Assembly: GCA_958296225.1 (NCBI GenBank) | Contig: OY282456.1 | Coordinates: 3,876,523-3,940,522, forward strand | Direction of reading: 5' to 3' | DNA length: 64,000 nt | From: an uncultured Dehalococcoidia bacterium | GTDB taxonomy: Bacteria; Chloroflexota; Dehalococcoidia; Lucifugimonadales; UBA3495 | Part shown: positions 17,766-26,000 of the stretch, in pieces | How the letters are laid out: every line of letters starts with the position of its first letter | How positions within the stretch are numbered: the stretch's first letter is position 1 | The notes under the pieces: model-generated | Told to the model about the DNA's origin: nothing | Database searches by the model: none | What the model saw: only the letters and a program-made list of their open reading frames with translations | Program-made: the position numbers and the translations under genes

Positions 17766-17784
17766 GGCAAGCCTCAGGCATCCG

Positions 17785-18555
17785 TCAGTGGTTTGCGGAG
17801 GGTTCCGACTGCTGACGGCGCAACTGCTCTTCCAGCCGCCGGATGCGTTCCTCAGCCGCGGCGCGGGCCTGCTGCTCCGCGCCCAACTGCGCCTCCGCCA
17901 GCGCCAGCCTTCCTTCCACCAGCGTCATATCGCAGAGATACCGCCCCGTCTTGCGGTCGTAAAAGCGCAGGTTTGACGCATCGTCAATATCCCAGTCCCA
18001 CGCCGGATGCCAGCACAGGCACAAGTCCAGCGTCGGGCTGTAGCCCCATACCATCCCGTCCGCTTCCGTGGCTACTGCGATGTCCCGGTACACTCCGTTC
18101 ACCAGTTCCTCCCCCGCCAGCGGATAACCGTAAAAGTCCCCGCCAGTAGGGTCAACCCGCCAGTACTCCCCAATCCCCAAGTCGGCGTACAGCCCCCGCT
18201 TGAATCCGGTATCCCGGCCGTGGGTGGACTCCGATGCCACTTCCATCACAAAGTCCGGCGGCTTGCCCACTTCCCAGATGATGTACCCGTTGCGCCGGTC
18301 GATGGCGGCTACATCCACGCCGAAAGCCACGCACAAGTCCGGTTCAATCCGACGGTTCATATCGTAAGGGTCGTAGTTCACTACGAAGGGGGGGCGTACC
18401 AGCGTGTTCTCCTGCCCGGAGAAATGGCGGGCGACGAAGTAACCCATTTTGGCGATGGTGGGGCCTTGACTCATTTCCCACGGCTCCGGGTCGGGACAGA
18501 CGTAATCATCGGGCAGAGCCACCGGGAGGCGGGCGATTTGGGGTTGGGTAGCCAT
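17785..18555 (-). CDS. Uma2 family endonuclease-like protein, copy 4 (most diverged)
   Basis: A 256-residue Uma2 protein and the first of the four to be transcribed. The C-terminal two thirds are nearly identical to copy 3. The N-terminal third has diverged: PEPWEMSQGPTIAKMGYFVARHFSGQENTLVRPPFVVNYDP replaces the common version, and the acidic motif reads RRIEPDLCVAFGVD followed by VAAIDRR instead of VPAIVRR. This mosaic pattern suggests it is the older copy with its 3' part homogenised, or a recombinant. It starts 31 bp after the stop of CoA-transferase B. Confidence 0.85.
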   Translation of the reverse strand: MATQPQIARLPVALPDDYVCPDPEPWEMSQGPTIAKMGYFVARHFSGQENTLVRPPFVVNYDPYDMNRRIEPDLCVAFGVDVAAIDRRNGYIIWEVGKPPDFVMEVASESTHGRDTGFKRGLYADLGIGEYWRVDPTGGDFYGYPLAGEELVNGVYRDIAVATEADGMVWGYSPTLDLCLCWHPAWDWDIDDASNLRFYDRKTGRYLCDMTLVEGRLALAEAQLGAEQQARAAAEERIRRLEEQLRRQQSEPSANH

Positions 18556-18586
18556 AATAAACCTCAGTCAGCGTAACCAGCATACC

Positions 18587-19780
18587 CTAGATGACATCCA
18601 ACTGGCGCATCACCGACAGCGCCGCCCGGTCGTAGCCCAGCCCCGCCACGAATATCTCCGCGTTGTCCTGCCCCAGCGTGGGCGCGGCCATCCGCAGCTG
18701 ATAGCCCGCCGGCGACATACGAAACAGCTCGGCCGGCACTTTGATGCGCCCGATAACTGGATGCTCGGTCTCCCGGTAAAATGCCCTTGATTCCAGCTGC
18801 GGACAGTCGGCCAGCTCCGTGGGCGTCTGCACCAACCCGAAGAGCATCCGCTTTTCCGCCGCCTTGGGGAACAGCTCCCACTTCTCCCGCTCGCGGATGG
18901 CGTCCAGCACCACCTGGTCCATGGCCGGCCCGTTGCGGACGCGCTGGGCCCGGTCGGCAAAGCGCGGTTCCAGCAGTTCGGGAGCCTGGAAAAAGTCGGC
19001 AATGTCCTCCCAGGACGCGCCGCCGCCGGCCTGCACGATAATCCAGCCGTCCTTGCAGGGCATCGGGTTTTCCCACATCGTGCCGGCGGCGCGCCGGATT
19101 TGCACGCCGCCGACGAACGGGTAAATCGTCTGCGTCGCCATCATGGTCGATGCCACGCACTCCGTAACCGACACGTCCACGTGCTGGCCCACGCCGTGCC
19201 GGTCCTGGGCGAACAGGGCCATCGCCGTGGCCCCGGCGCCGAACAGCCCGCCCTGGTACTGGGCCTGGAAGCCGCCGTGTTTGAGCGGCGGACGGCCCTG
19301 TACCCCGCTAATGCCCATCACCATGCCCATCGCGTAGGACACAATCTCCGCGCCGGCATATTGACGGTACGGCCCGGTCTGACCAAAGGGAGTTATGGAG
19401 GTCATCACCAGACCCGGATTGACCGCCGATAGCCCCTCATACCCGATGCCCAGGTCATCCAGATACCCGGGCCGGTAGCTCTCAATCACCAAATCCACGT
19501 GCGGCGCCAGTTCCCGGAGCATCCTGCGGCCCGACGCCGATTGCAGGTTGAGCGTGATGCCCTTCTTGTTCAGGTTCAGAATCAGGAAGAACAGGCTCCG
19601 CTCCGGGTGCGGCTCATCGTGATAAAATGGCCCCACCCGGCGCATGGCCGACCCGCCCGGCGGTTCCACCTTCAGCACGTCGGCCCCGTAGTCGGCCAGC
19701 AGCCGGGCGCAAAAAGACCCGGCGATGTCTTCGCTCAAGTCGAGAACTTTGATGCCCGTCAGCGGGCCTGCCATATCCAT
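18587..19780 (-). CDS. CaiB/BaiF family (family III) CoA-transferase B
   Basis: A 397-residue family III CoA-transferase, close to the usual length. It opens MDMAGPLTGIKVLDLSEDIAGSFCARLLADYGADVLKVEPPGG in the standard manner. Then come ERSLFFLILNLNKKGITLNL, the VIESYRPGYLDDLGIGYE motif, ITPFGQTGPYR, and DRHGVGQHVDVSVTECVAS. The C-terminal APTLGQDNAEIFV is typical. It heads the row CoA-transferase B, Uma2 x4, CoA-transferase A. It is only distantly similar to CoA-transferase A, so the pair is not a recent duplication. The start ATG lies directly after a duplicated 16-bp sequence. Confidence 0.88.
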   Translation of the reverse strand: MDMAGPLTGIKVLDLSEDIAGSFCARLLADYGADVLKVEPPGGSAMRRVGPFYHDEPHPERSLFFLILNLNKKGITLNLQSASGRRMLRELAPHVDLVIESYRPGYLDDLGIGYEGLSAVNPGLVMTSITPFGQTGPYRQYAGAEIVSYAMGMVMGISGVQGRPPLKHGGFQAQYQGGLFGAGATAMALFAQDRHGVGQHVDVSVTECVASTMMATQTIYPFVGGVQIRRAAGTMWENPMPCKDGWIIVQAGGGASWEDIADFFQAPELLEPRFADRAQRVRNGPAMDQVVLDAIREREKWELFPKAAEKRMLFGLVQTPTELADCPQLESRAFYRETEHPVIGRIKVPAELFRMSPAGYQLRMAAPTLGQDNAEIFVAGLGYDRAALSVMRQLDVI

Positions 19781-19817
19781 AATCGCCTGCTACAATCAAT
19801 CAATCGCCTGCTACAAT
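19781..19817 (-). repeat. 16-bp direct repeat in the 5' region of CoA-transferase B
   Basis: AATCGCCTGCTACAAT occurs at 19781-19796 and again at 19802-19817 (period 21 bp). On the minus strand the gene-proximal copy contains the AGCAGG that would serve as ribosome site. It could be a duplicated leader or a paired operator site; the sequence does not decide. Confidence 0.6.
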
Positions 19818-19893
19818 TGACCCGTGTCACCGGAGGCCGGCTGTCCCGGCGGCGAGTGCCGGGATTTTATCCCAAGCCGGCGGGGATGGCAAT

Positions 19894-19922
19894 TTGGATT
19901 GCGCCCTCAGATTGCGTACAAT
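19894..19922 (+). promoter_or_regulatory. Candidate sigma70-type promoter of the flavin reductase gene
   Basis: TTGGAT (19894-19899) and TACAAT (19917-19922) are separated by exactly 17 bp. They lie 55 bp upstream of the start codon, with no other gene between. The match is partial, so this is a prediction. Confidence 0.45.
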
Positions 19923-19977
19923 TGCCTGGCCCGATACCCCCAGGCGGAACGTCCGTCGCAGGAGAAAGCCAGCCACC

Positions 19978-20643
19978 ATGCTCATTGACCCCAAAAGTTT
20001 CGACCGTTTCAACATGATTCTTACCGGCGTAGTTGTGCCGCGGCCCATTGCCTTCGTGTCCACCATCTCCACCGAGGGCGTGGTCAACCTGGCGCCGTAC
20101 AGCTTTTTCAACGCGATGGCTTACAACCCGCCGACGCTGATTTTCTCCTCGTCGCGCCGCGCCGCCGGGTGGCAGGACAAGCGCAAGGACACGCTGACCA
20201 ACATTGAGGAGACCGGCGAGTACGTGGTCAACGTGGTGGTGGACGACATCGCCGCGGCGATGAACGCTACCGCCGCCGAGTATCCGGCCGACGTTTCGGA
20301 GTTCGACATTGCCGGCCTTACCGAAGCGCCCGGCGAAATAGTCCAGGCGCCCCGCGTTGCCGAGTCGCCCGTCAATATGGAGTGCCGGTTGATGCAGGTG
20401 GTCAACATCGGGGAGCAGCCCCACGCCCATGGGCTGGTCATCGGCGAAATTGTGCGTATGCACGTCCGCGATGACATCCTGTACGAAGGCCCCAACGGTC
20501 TGCGCATCAACCACGCGGCTTTGCGGCCCACCGGACGCCTGGCCGGGAATATGTACTGCCACACCGATGACGTGTACGAACTCATCCGCCCGGTCTATGC
20601 CCCGCCGGTGGCGGAAGCAGCCGGAGAACGGGCCGCCGACTAA
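19978..20643 (+). CDS. Flavin reductase family protein (FMN-binding split barrel)
   Basis: A 221-residue protein of the flavin-reductase-like domain family. The start at 19978 is set by an AGGAG at 19960. Marks are the N-terminal NMILTGVVVPRPIAFVSTISTEGVVNLAPYSFFNAM and NPPTLIFSSSRR, then KDTLTNIEETGEYVVNVV and the GEIVRMHVRDDI segment. Such proteins supply reduced FMN to two-component monooxygenases. LLM monooxygenases lie at 10762 and 38825, but not adjacent, so partnership is only possible. It is followed 73 bp later by a glutaredoxin gene, and both could be co-transcribed. Confidence 0.85.
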   Translation: MLIDPKSFDRFNMILTGVVVPRPIAFVSTISTEGVVNLAPYSFFNAMAYNPPTLIFSSSRRAAGWQDKRKDTLTNIEETGEYVVNVVVDDIAAAMNATAAEYPADVSEFDIAGLTEAPGEIVQAPRVAESPVNMECRLMQVVNIGEQPHAHGLVIGEIVRMHVRDDILYEGPNGLRINHAALRPTGRLAGNMYCHTDDVYELIRPVYAPPVAEAAGERAAD

Positions 20644-20716
20644 CCCCCCAATGCCCCGCGCCCTCCGGGAGAGGGCCGGGGCGCCGGCCGCCTCAAGCCA
20701 AATCAAGGAGACTAGA

Positions 20717-20971
20717 ATGACCGCCAGCGCTGACCCCGCCATCAAAGTCTATGGCGCCGAATGGTGCCCCGACTGCCACCGTTCCCGCAACTACCTGGAC
20801 AGCCAGTCCGTGGCGTATGAGTACGTCGACGTGGACGGCGACGATGCCGCTCAAAGCTACGTGAAGCAGGTCAACGACAATCGCCTCATCATCCCCACCA
20901 TCATCTTTCCCGACGGCTCTATCCTGGTAGAACCTTCCAACGCCGAGCTGGCCCGGAAACTCCGGGGTTAG
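20717..20971 (+). CDS. Glutaredoxin/mycoredoxin-like thiol-disulfide protein
   Basis: An 84-residue single-domain thioredoxin-fold protein. The start at 20717 is placed by an AAGGAG at 20705. The active site is WCPDC, with Cys17 and Cys20, followed by HRSRNYLDSQSVAYEYVDVDGD. The cis-proline segment is LIIPTIIFPDGS, and the end is NAELARKLRG. The C-P-D-C motif is seen in mycoredoxin-type members. It probably reduces mixed disulfides in the cytoplasm. It is located between a flavin reductase and a terminator shared with the convergent VOC/Fur pair. Confidence 0.88.
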   Translation: MTASADPAIKVYGAEWCPDCHRSRNYLDSQSVAYEYVDVDGDDAAQSYVKQVNDNRLIIPTIIFPDGSILVEPSNAELARKLRG

Positions 20972-20987
20972 GCCGGCCGGCCTGACG

Positions 20988-21024
20988 CGGCGTAAGGGCA
21001 GCCCTGGCGGCTGCCCTTACGCCG
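20988..21024. terminator. Shared hairpin between glutaredoxin and VOC genes
   Basis: CGGCGTAAGGGCAG pairs with CTGCCCTTACGCCG across a short loop, a 14- to 16-bp stem. The right arm runs into the last codons of the VOC gene. There is no T-tract; it probably acts on both convergent transcripts. Confidence 0.55.
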
Positions 21025-21382
21025 GGAACTCCAGCAGTTGCAGTACGTTGCCGTCCGGGTCTTTCAGGGTGGCGACCCAGCCGCCCCAGTGTTCCTGCTC
21101 CGGCGCGCGTATAAACGCCACGCCGGCGGCTGCTAACCGGGCGTGTTCGGCGTGGATGTCGCTGACGCCCAGGTGGGGCATAATTCGCAGCGGGTCCCGC
21201 GATGCGCCGCTGACCGCGCTGTGGCGGCCCACGTTGAACCGCAGCTCGCCCAGCTGGAAGGCGGCAAACCCCTCAGCCTCGTGGAACGAATGCAGCGGCA
21301 GCCGGAGGATGTCCCGGTAGAATCGCAGCATCCGCTCCAGGTCGCCAGTCCAGAGGGTTATGCCGACTACGGCGGTAATCAC
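21017..21382 (-). CDS. VOC family (glyoxalase/bleomycin-resistance fold) protein
   Basis: A 121-residue vicinal-oxygen-chelate protein with two beta-alpha-beta-beta-beta modules. There is an N-terminal VGITLWTGDLERMLRFYRDILRLPL, a central FAAFQLGELRFNVGRH, then PHLGVSDIHAEHARLAAAGVAF and the C-terminal GWVATLKDPDGNVLQLLEF. Likely metal-site residues are the two conserved positions around His in PHLGV and Glu in LLEF; enzymatic activity is not certain. I propose GTG 21382 as start, 5 bp after the stop of the Fur-family gene, giving a two-gene operon. The frame upstream of this start has no VOC sequence. Confidence 0.8.
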   Translation of the reverse strand: MITAVVGITLWTGDLERMLRFYRDILRLPLHSFHEAEGFAAFQLGELRFNVGRHSAVSGASRDPLRIMPHLGVSDIHAEHARLAAAGVAFIRAPEQEHWGGWVATLKDPDGNVLQLLEFPA

Positions 21383-21387
21383 GGCAA

Positions 21388-21825
21388 TTATCCGTCCAGC
21401 CCGCCCGAGTCGATGCAGGACCGGCACCAGCCGTGAAAATCGACGCGCTGCCACATTACCTGAAAGCGGGTTTCGTGGGAAACCTGGTCGCGCAGGCGGA
21501 CGATTATCTCGCTGCCGTCGTCGGCATCGGCGATGCTGGCGCAGCCGATGCACACCAGATTGACGTGGGGGGACACGTTGCTCTCGTAGCGCGACTGCCT
21601 GGCGAAGGGCAGCTCCTGAATCAGCCCGCTCCGGGACAATACGCCCAGGGTGGAATAGACGGTGGCCAGCGTCATCGACGGGAAATGCTGCTGCACGCGC
21701 TCGTGAATCTGCTGCACCGTAGGGTGGTCAGTGGAGTTCAGGACGGCCTCGGCAATGGCCAGGCGCTGGGGCGTAACCCGCACGCCCCCCTGACGTAGCT
21801 GCTGCACTACGGCGCTTTGTATCAT
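21388..21825 (-). CDS. Fur/PerR-family transcriptional regulator
   Basis: A 145-residue ferric-uptake-regulator family protein. The winged helix is GGVRVTPQRLAIAEAVLNSTDHPTVQQIHERV followed by MTLATVYSTLGVLSRSGLIQEL. The metal/dimer domain contains NVSPHVNLVCIGC and WCRSC, so the four structural-zinc cysteines are Cys92, Cys95, Cys134 and Cys137. It could sense iron or peroxide (PerR-like); the regulatory-site residues do not settle this by eye. The start at 21825 is preferred because GGAGGGG precedes it; the frame is open to 21900. Its thiol-redox neighbour (glutaredoxin) makes an oxidative-stress role plausible. Confidence 0.88.
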   Translation of the reverse strand: MIQSAVVQQLRQGGVRVTPQRLAIAEAVLNSTDHPTVQQIHERVQQHFPSMTLATVYSTLGVLSRSGLIQELPFARQSRYESNVSPHVNLVCIGCASIADADDGSEIIVRLRDQVSHETRFQVMWQRVDFHGWCRSCIDSGGLDG

Positions 21826-21925
21826 CGGCCCCTCCGGATCTGCGTCCGCTGCCAACCAAAGCGACCGCGCCAGCAGCATCGTATGGGGCGAGTATAGCAC
21901 TCACCTATTAACGCCACAAACCACG

Positions 21926-22660
21926 CTAATCGGGCAGCGTTTCGTCTCCGGTGGGCATACACTGGGGAGCGGCGGGGGCGGGAGCTGCCGATTTACCGGG
22001 ACGGACAGGAGGGACGGGATTTTGGCCCGCCGCCGACGGGTGAAGTTCCGGCGCCGGAATGACGGTATGGCATGGCGGTGGCAGCGTTACCTGGGGCCCG
22101 GCTATTTCCGTGGGCTGCCCGGCGCCGGGGACGGGGTTGTTGAGCGCGGGGGATTGCGTTTGCTGTGTCTCAGCGACGAGGGTGCGCAGGATGCCCAGGA
22201 TAATCTGCTGGTTCTGCTGGACATCGGCGACTTGCAATTGCAGCTGCGTCACGTCGGTTTGCACCTGCGTCACGTCGGTTTGCAAGTGCGTCACGTCGGT
22301 TTGCAAGTGCGTCACATCGGTTTTCAGCTGCGTCATATCGGTTTGCACCTGCGTCACGTCGGTTTGCACTTGCGCCACATCGGTTTGCAAGTGCGTCACG
22401 TCGGTTTTCAGCTGCGTTACATCGGTTTGCACGTGCGTCACGTCGGCTTGCACTTGCGCCACGTCGGTTTGCAAGTGCGTCACATCGGTTTTCAGCTGCG
22501 TTACATCGGTTTGCACGTGCGTCACGTCGGTTTGCAGCTGCGCCACGTCGGTTTGCACGTACCTGACGTCGGCGTCCAGTTGGGCCAGCCAGAACACCCC
22601 GCCAATCAGGATGCCGGCCGCTACGATGATGGCGGCTATTTTGGATATACTGTCAAGCAT
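21926..22660 (-). CDS. Membrane-anchored long coiled-coil protein with tandem heptad repeats
   Basis: A 244-residue protein of unknown function. Residues about 8-27 are a transmembrane helix (IAAIIVAAGILIGGVFWLAQL). Then comes an extended coiled coil built of about fourteen 7-residue units of the type VQTDVTQ, LKTDVTH and LQTDVAQ. A Pro-rich, probably disordered C-terminus follows. At the DNA level the repeats form a 21-bp periodic array at about 22240-22560 containing CGTCGGTTTGCA again and again. Similar coiled-coil proteins in bacteria (DUF1664/laminin-like matches) are often hits by composition only. Repeat number is likely to vary between strains. Confidence 0.65.
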   Translation of the reverse strand: MLDSISKIAAIIVAAGILIGGVFWLAQLDADVRYVQTDVAQLQTDVTHVQTDVTQLKTDVTHLQTDVAQVQADVTHVQTDVTQLKTDVTHLQTDVAQVQTDVTQVQTDMTQLKTDVTHLQTDVTHLQTDVTQVQTDVTQLQLQVADVQQNQQIILGILRTLVAETQQTQSPALNNPVPGAGQPTEIAGPQVTLPPPCHTVIPAPELHPSAAGQNPVPPVRPGKSAAPAPAAPQCMPTGDETLPD

Positions 22661-22717
22661 TGGCGCTCCCTCCGCCGGCGGATGCGGCCCATTATAGCAG
22701 ATGCGCCGGCCGCCCTC

Positions 22718-22799
22718 TTGTCATTCCGGCGGTTGCCGGAGTCCGGTGTACGCAGCGGCAAGGCAGGCGCATAGGCTCCCGCCGGCGCCGGAATGACAA
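22718..22799. repeat. Inverted-repeat element (REP-like) in intergenic region 22661-23022
   Basis: TTGTCATTCCGGCG at 22718-22731 is exactly inverted at 22786-22799. The same TCATTCCGG core occurs twice at about 7970-8000. It looks like a small dispersed palindromic element. The rest of the 362-bp gap before the giant gene holds only the candidate promoter below. Confidence 0.6.
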
Positions 22800-22869
22800 A
22801 GGGTTAGGCTGCCGAAAAGGAAAGGCGGCCCCGGCCGCGGGTGGGCTATCCCCCGCCCCATTCCGGGGC

Positions 22870-22875
22870 TATAAT
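22870..22875 (+). promoter_or_regulatory. Perfect -10 element (TATAAT) upstream of the giant repeat protein gene
   Basis: TATAAT stands out in this GC-rich gap, about 150 bp before the start codon of the 3,358-residue protein. I see no good -35 at 17 bp, so the assignment is tentative. A CCCCAACTTTGGGG hairpin lies just before the start codon and may affect translation. Confidence 0.35.
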
Positions 22876-23022
22876 CCTCTACGGACTAACCTATGCCGGC
22901 CCGCCTGGCGACCGGCCGGCCCTACGCCGGCTGATGCTGATGCCGTATAGCCGTATAGAGGACGCCCCGATGCCTGCCCGAATGACTGCCCGAATTCTGC
23001 CCCCCAACTTTGGGGTGGCAAA

Positions 23023-26000
23023 ATGACGCCCCGCCGCAGCGTCGTCCTCACTGCCCTGGCCCTGGCCCTGCTGCTGGCGTCCGCCCTGGCCCTGTTGGGC
23101 GGCGCCGGCGACGTGTCCGCTCAAAGCACCACCGACTACGACACCAATGACAACAACCTCATTGACATCACCACGCTGGCGCAGCTCAACGCCATCCGCC
23201 ACGACCTGAACGGCAACGGCGACCCCACTTCCGGAGGAACCGCCGCTTACAACACTGCCTTTCCGTCCCGCGAAGCCGGCGCCACCGGACGCATGGGCTG
23301 CCAGTCCACCTGCGCCGGCTACGAGCTGCGGGCCGACCTGGACTTTGACACCGACGACAGCGGCACCGTGGACAGCAGCGACGACTATCCCAACTGGACG
23401 CCCATCGGAACCAGCGCGGCGCCGTTCAGCAGTACGTTGCAGGGCAACGGACACACCATCGCCAACCTGACTATTGACGCCGGGGCCAGCGTGGCGCGCG
23501 TGGGGCTGTTCGGCCAGGTCAGCGGCGCCATCACCGGCGTGGGCCTGCCCGACGCCAGCGTTAGCGGGGCCGCGACTAATCCCGCCATTGGCGCGCTGGT
23601 CGGCTATCTGAACGCCGGCGGCACGGTAACGTCCAGCTGGGCCACGGGCAGCGTGGCATCCACTGATGCCGGCATCTTTGACAAATACGTGGGCGGGCTG
23701 GTGGGCTACAGCGCCGGCACCGTGCGGGCCAGCTATGCCACCGCATCGGTAACGGCCGCCTCTACGGCCCAGCGGGTGAGCGCCGGCGGCCTGGTGGGGC
23801 AGCTGCAAAGCGGCACCATAACGGCCAGCTACGCCACCGGCGCAGTAGCCGGCGGCGCCGGCGCCAACTCCTTCACCGGCGGGCTGGCGGGCATTATGGG
23901 CGGCAGCACGCCCACCGTAACGGCCTCCTACTCCACCGGCGCCGTCAGCTCCGGCGCCAGCGCCAACATTGGCGGGCTGTCCGGCAGTGTTTCCAGCAGC
24001 GCCGTCATCACCGCCAGCTATTGGGACACCACCACCAGCGGCCACACCGGAACCGGCGCCGGCACGGGCCAAACCACCGTCGCCCTGCAAACCCCCACCG
24101 CCTACGGAACCGGCGCCAGCATTTACTCCGGCTGGAACGTGAACGTGGACGGCGTTGGCGGCAGCGACGACCCCTGGCACTTTGGCACGGCCTCCCAATA
24201 CCCCATCCTGCAATACCAGCGGGATGCGGTGGGGATTGACCGGCAGCGGGGCAGCGCCAGCGTGGACTACGCCAACGGCAACAACCTGATTGACGTTACG
24301 ACGCTGGCCCAGCTGGACGCCATCCGCTACGACCTGGACGGCGACGGCAGCGTGGCCAAAGGCGGCGTCAGCGCCCGCTACGCGGCGGCCTTCCCCGGCC
24401 TGTCCGCCGGCATGGGCTGCCCCGCCCCCGACGGATGCGCCGGCTATGAATTAATGGCCGACCTGGACTTTGACACCGACGACAGCGGCACCGTGGACAG
24501 CGACGACGACTATCCCAACTGGACGCCCATCGGCACATACAGCGCGCGCTATGCCGGCACATTCCAGGGCAACCACCACACCATCGCCAACCTGACTATC
24601 AACTCCGGCGCCAGCGTTGTCGGAATGTTCACCGCGGCCAGCGGCGCCATCTCCGGCGTGGGCCTGCGCGACGTCAACGTCACCGTGACCCGCAGCCCGG
24701 TCCTCGCCGGCACGCTGACCGGCGACCTGTCATCCGGCGGAACGATAACTGCCAGCTGGGCCACGGGCAGCTTGACGGCCACTAATGCTGACGGCAACGC
24801 CAAAAGCCTCGGCGGGATGGTGGGATCTATGTCGGGCAGCCTGCGGGCCAGCTATACCGGGGTGTCGGTAACCGGCCCGGCGGCGGCCTCGCAGATGAGA
24901 ATGGGCGGGCTGGTCGGGCTCCTGGAGAACAACGGCACGATAACGGCCAGCTATGCCACCGGCCCAGTATCCGGCGGCACGGGCGGCAGCGCCGCTTACG
25001 TCGGCGGGCTGGTCGGCGTGGGGGGCAGCACCGCCCAAACCACCATCACGGCGTCTTATGCAACGGGTAGGGTTACGTCGAACGCGACCAACATCGGCGG
25101 GCTGGCCGGGGCGCTGACCGGCAGCGCCAGTGCAATCAACAGCTATTGGGACACCGAAACCAGCGGCATTGCCGACAGCGACCCGTCCACCAGCCCCGGG
25201 GAGGGCAAGACCACGGCCCAGCTGCAAACGCCCGCCGCCTACGGAACCACCGGCATCTACTCCGCCTGGAATATGGACCTGGACAATGCCGATACCGACG
25301 ACGACGTTGCTACCGGGGGCGATGACCCGTGGGATTTCGGCTACGCTTCCCAATACCCGGCGCTGAAGTACGACGGCCTGGACCTGCTAAAGCAGCAGGG
25401 GCGGGGCAGCATCGTCATCGCCCCCGACGCCTTGGACATCAGGCCGGGGGCCAGCGCCGACTACACCGTGCGGCTGGGCGGGCCGCCCAAAGCGGCGGTG
25501 ACGGTAAGCATCGCCAGCGACAACACGGACGTAACCGTTAACCAGGCAACGCTGAACTTTGACGACACCAACTACGCTACGGCGCAAACGGTAACGGTCA
25601 GCGTGGCCAGCGATGCCACCCTGGGCGACACCGCCAGCCTGGCCCACACTGCCGCCGGCGCCGGCAGCGGCTTTGCGGACGTGAGCGCAACGCTGACGGT
25701 AGCAATTATCATCGACTACGACGAGAACGACAACAACCTGATTGACGTCACCACCCTGGCCCAGCTGGACGCCATCCGCCACGACCTGAACGGCAACGGC
25801 GATTCGACCCACACCAGCTACATCGCCGCGTTCCCCGGCCGGACCGCCGGCATGGGCTGTCCCGACGGCTGCACGGGCTACGAGCTGCGGGCCGACCTGG
25901 ACTTTGACACCAACGACGACGGTACGGTGGACAGCAGCGACGCCTATCCCAACTGGACGCCCCTCGGGAATTACTCGGCTACTTTCCAGGGCAACCACCA

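Larger units (their letters stand above)
15316..18555 (-). repeat. Four tandem near-identical gene units (about 0.79-0.87 kb period)
   Basis: The units begin with stops at 15316, 16184, 16974 and 17785 and include their short intergenic spacers. Long stretches are identical at the DNA level, for example the region around CATATCGCAGAGATACCGCC in all four. Length differences come from the coiled-coil tail coding region. Confidence 0.9.

Noticed and set aside
22240-22560. 21-bp periodic DNA repeat as a CRISPR or minisatellite locus
   Set aside because: There are no unique spacers, and the period is a multiple of 3 and encodes heptads of a coiled coil in an open gene.
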